Source: Wenzhouxiangella sp. XN79A
GTDB taxonomy: Bacteria; Pseudomonadota; Gammaproteobacteria; Xanthomonadales; Wenzhouxiangellaceae
NCBI RefSeq assembly: GCF_012272825.1
Contig: NZ_JAAWWS010000121.1
Location: 1 to 62,291 of the forward strand
DNA: 62,291 nucleotides
Direction: 5' to 3'
Shown here: one piece after another, positions 60,981-62,291 of the stretch
Numbering within the stretch: the stretch's first letter is position 1
Layout: every line of letters starts with the position of its first letter
Program-made: the position numbers and the translations under genes
Notes under the pieces: generated by a model
Seen by the model: the letters and a program-made list of their open reading frames with translations, nothing else
The model's database searches: none
Told to the model about the DNA's origin: nothing

Positions 60981-62222
60981 ATGACCGTCTACAAGCTTAT
61001 CGCAAAGCTGCTCAAGTTCAAGGATTTCCGGTGCAATGGACTGGCCTTTCGGCGCGGCAACCGGCTCGAGGTATTGGTCAAGCCCTACAAGAACGGCTGC
61101 CGCTGTCCGGAGTGCGGCCGGCGGGGACGTATCGTTCGCCAGCGCTCCGAGGTGCGCTACTGGCGTGATATTCCGGTCGGACCCTGGTCGATCTGGCTGA
61201 TGTACTGGCCGCGTGAGATCTGTTGTGACACCCACGGCCGGGTGACCGAGCAGCTACCTTGGTCTGAGGCGGGCAGCCGGGTGAGTCACCGCTTTGAATA
61301 CCTGATGCTGCGCTACTGCCAGATCATGCCGCAAAAGGCCGCCGCCCAGCTGCTGCGGTTGCCCGCCTCGACCCTTTCGGATCTGCTCCATCGCACCATT
61401 GGCCGGTTGCGCGAGGGCCATCGCATCCGAGGCCTCAAGACCATCGGCGTTGACGAAATCTCCTATCACAAGGGTCACAAGTACGCCACGCTGGTCTATG
61501 ACCTGGAGCGCTCCTGCGTGGTCTGGATCGGCCAGGGCAAGGCCCGAGCGGCGATCGACCGGTTCTTCAACGAAGCGCTCAGCGACTACCAGAAGGCCAG
61601 GATCCAGACCGCCTGCTGCGACATGAGCCAGGCCTACATCGGGGCCATCCAGACACACTGCCCGAACGCCACCCTGGTGCTGGACCGCTTCCACATCGTT
61701 AAGGCGCTCAACGAGGCCGTCGACGAGGTTCGCAAAGAGCAGTGGCGGGAGGCTACCCGGGATGAACGCAAGGCGCTCAAAGGGCTGCGCTGGCTGCTCT
61801 CACGCCATTCGTCGACCCGAAGCCGGCGCGATACCCAAAACCTCAATGCGCTCGACAAACACAACCGGCGAATCTATCGCGCCTGGCGCCTGAAAGAAGA
61901 GTTCGAGCACTTCTGGACCTACCAGGCACCCTGGGCGGCAGAGCGGTTCCTGAAGCAGTGGACCAAAAGTGCATTGCTCAGCCGCCTGGAGCCGCTGCGA
62001 AAGTTCGTCCATACCCTCCGACGCCACCAGGATGCCGTGCTGGCCTTCATCGGCACCCGCGTGACCAACGCTATTGCTGAAGGACTCAATCGCATCGTCA
62101 AGATCGTCAAGAATCGCGCCAGTGGCTTCCGCCATCTCGATGCGTTCTCCGACATGATCTACCTGACCGTTGGAGACCTCGATCTGCCTGGGCAAATTCC
62201 AGTGCGGTTCCGCACACTATGA
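60981..62222 (+). CDS. ISL3-family transposase
   Basis: A 413-residue DDE transposase. A zinc-finger N-terminus (CRCPECGRRGRIV, then CCDTHGRVTEQLPW) and HTH (KAAAQLLRLPASTLSDLLHR) precede the catalytic core: TIGVDEISYHKGHKYATLVY (first Asp), CCDMSQAYIGAIQ with second Asp and LVLDRFHIVKALNEAVD, and the C-terminal NAIAEGLNRIVKIVKNRASG with the catalytic Glu. ATG at 60981 has AAGGAA upstream. The gene is intact, so the element is potentially active. Confidence 0.95.
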   Translation: MTVYKLIAKLLKFKDFRCNGLAFRRGNRLEVLVKPYKNGCRCPECGRRGRIVRQRSEVRYWRDIPVGPWSIWLMYWPREICCDTHGRVTEQLPWSEAGSRVSHRFEYLMLRYCQIMPQKAAAQLLRLPASTLSDLLHRTIGRLREGHRIRGLKTIGVDEISYHKGHKYATLVYDLERSCVVWIGQGKARAAIDRFFNEALSDYQKARIQTACCDMSQAYIGAIQTHCPNATLVLDRFHIVKALNEAVDEVRKEQWREATRDERKALKGLRWLLSRHSSTRSRRDTQNLNALDKHNRRIYRAWRLKEEFEHFWTYQAPWAAERFLKQWTKSALLSRLEPLRKFVHTLRRHQDAVLAFIGTRVTNAIAEGLNRIVKIVKNRASGFRHLDAFSDMIYLTVGDLDLPGQIPVRFRTL

Positions 62223-62270
62223 AAACGCCGGCAAAGACAGTCAGATCAGGCGCTGCGGGCGATCAGAGCT

Positions 62271-62291
62271 TTGCGAGATCCGGATATAGCC
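62271..62291 (-). repeat. ISL3 right inverted repeat
   Basis: On the minus strand GGCTATATCCGGATCTCGCA plus A, the partner of the repeat at 60866; it ends exactly at the window end. Confidence 0.82.

Larger units (their letters stand above)
60866..62291 (+). mobile_element. Complete ISL3-family insertion sequence (1426 bp)
   Basis: One transposase gene lies between inverted repeats at 60866-60886 and 62271-62291. The ends begin GG(G/C)T and agree at 18 of 21 positions, the core TATCCG(A/G)ATCTCGCAA being nearly identical. Starting with GG is typical of ISL3 elements. The right repeat ends on the last base of the window, so the 8-base target duplication cannot be checked; the left flank is ATTTATCT. 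Confidence 0.85.

Overview
The window reads as a chromosome segment of a high-GC gammaproteobacterium, most likely of the Lysobacterales/Xanthomonadales (a Wenzhouxiangella-like lineage would fit). The pointers are speA next to speE, recG after ridA, rppH, a DUF3450-TtpC-ExbBD-TonB operon, secreted proteins with a D-G-F-E-type motif, and tandem prolyl-4-hydroxylase-like genes. The assignment is inference from gene content; there is no rRNA or tRNA to anchor it.

Left end (1-3620): a partial IS3-family element with its A6G frameshift site is inserted in a small, visibly AT-richer array of integron gene cassettes, all read on the minus strand. One cassette (998-2505) carries a two-gene CBASS antiphage system: a CD-NTase (oligonucleotide cyclase) and a SLATT two-transmembrane effector. 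The preceding cassette (2506-3559) carries a DUF5677 protein. The third holds a small membrane ORF that the IS3 element interrupts. Two attC sites (2500-2598, 992-1052) have foldable arms with extrahelical bases, and in each cassette the R'' core is the exact reverse complement of that cassette's own first bases. No integrase is seen, so this is a CALIN-like array or the distal part of an integron.

3877-15907: housekeeping genes (ridA, recG, speA/speE), an RHH/PIN toxin-antitoxin pair with a clear palindromic operator, a membrane-anchored sigma factor with a hydrolase, psiE, a decaying/intact pair of 2OG-Fe(II) oxygenases, a haloalkane dehalogenase and a 3-hydroxyisobutyrate dehydrogenase-like enzyme.

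15917-28178: an ECF sigma / anti-sigma / TPR-CHAT protease operon on the minus strand, then secreted proteins (RIFT-barrel-like, FG-GAP repeat) sharing a D/N-G/S-F-E motif, bfd with a Fur box, an SRPBCC protein and long gene-free stretches of dispersed repeats.

28179-37125: M28 peptidase with marC, rppH, an iron/cobalamin-type ABC permease and ATPase, a TPR-GGDEF protein, and photolyase/cryptochrome with DUF2256. A second copy of a structured intergenic repeat follows.

37126-50247: a compact minus-strand energy-transduction and uptake operon (DUF3450, TtpC-like ExbB, ExbB, ExbD, TonB, TPR, TonB-dependent receptor, then a secreted beta-helix-like protein and a strong terminator), a Fur-box-associated small gene, and an S9 prolyl oligopeptidase lipoprotein.

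50413-62291: peroxiredoxin, TraB-like protein, glmS, a 59-residue acidic protein under an apparently perfect sigma-54 promoter with its own terminator, an EamA transporter, a His-rich secreted protein, M48 protease with LemA, and a lower-GC pair encoding a thioredoxin-like protein and an exported protein with a six-cysteine tail. The window closes on a complete ISL3-family element whose right inverted repeat ends at the last base.
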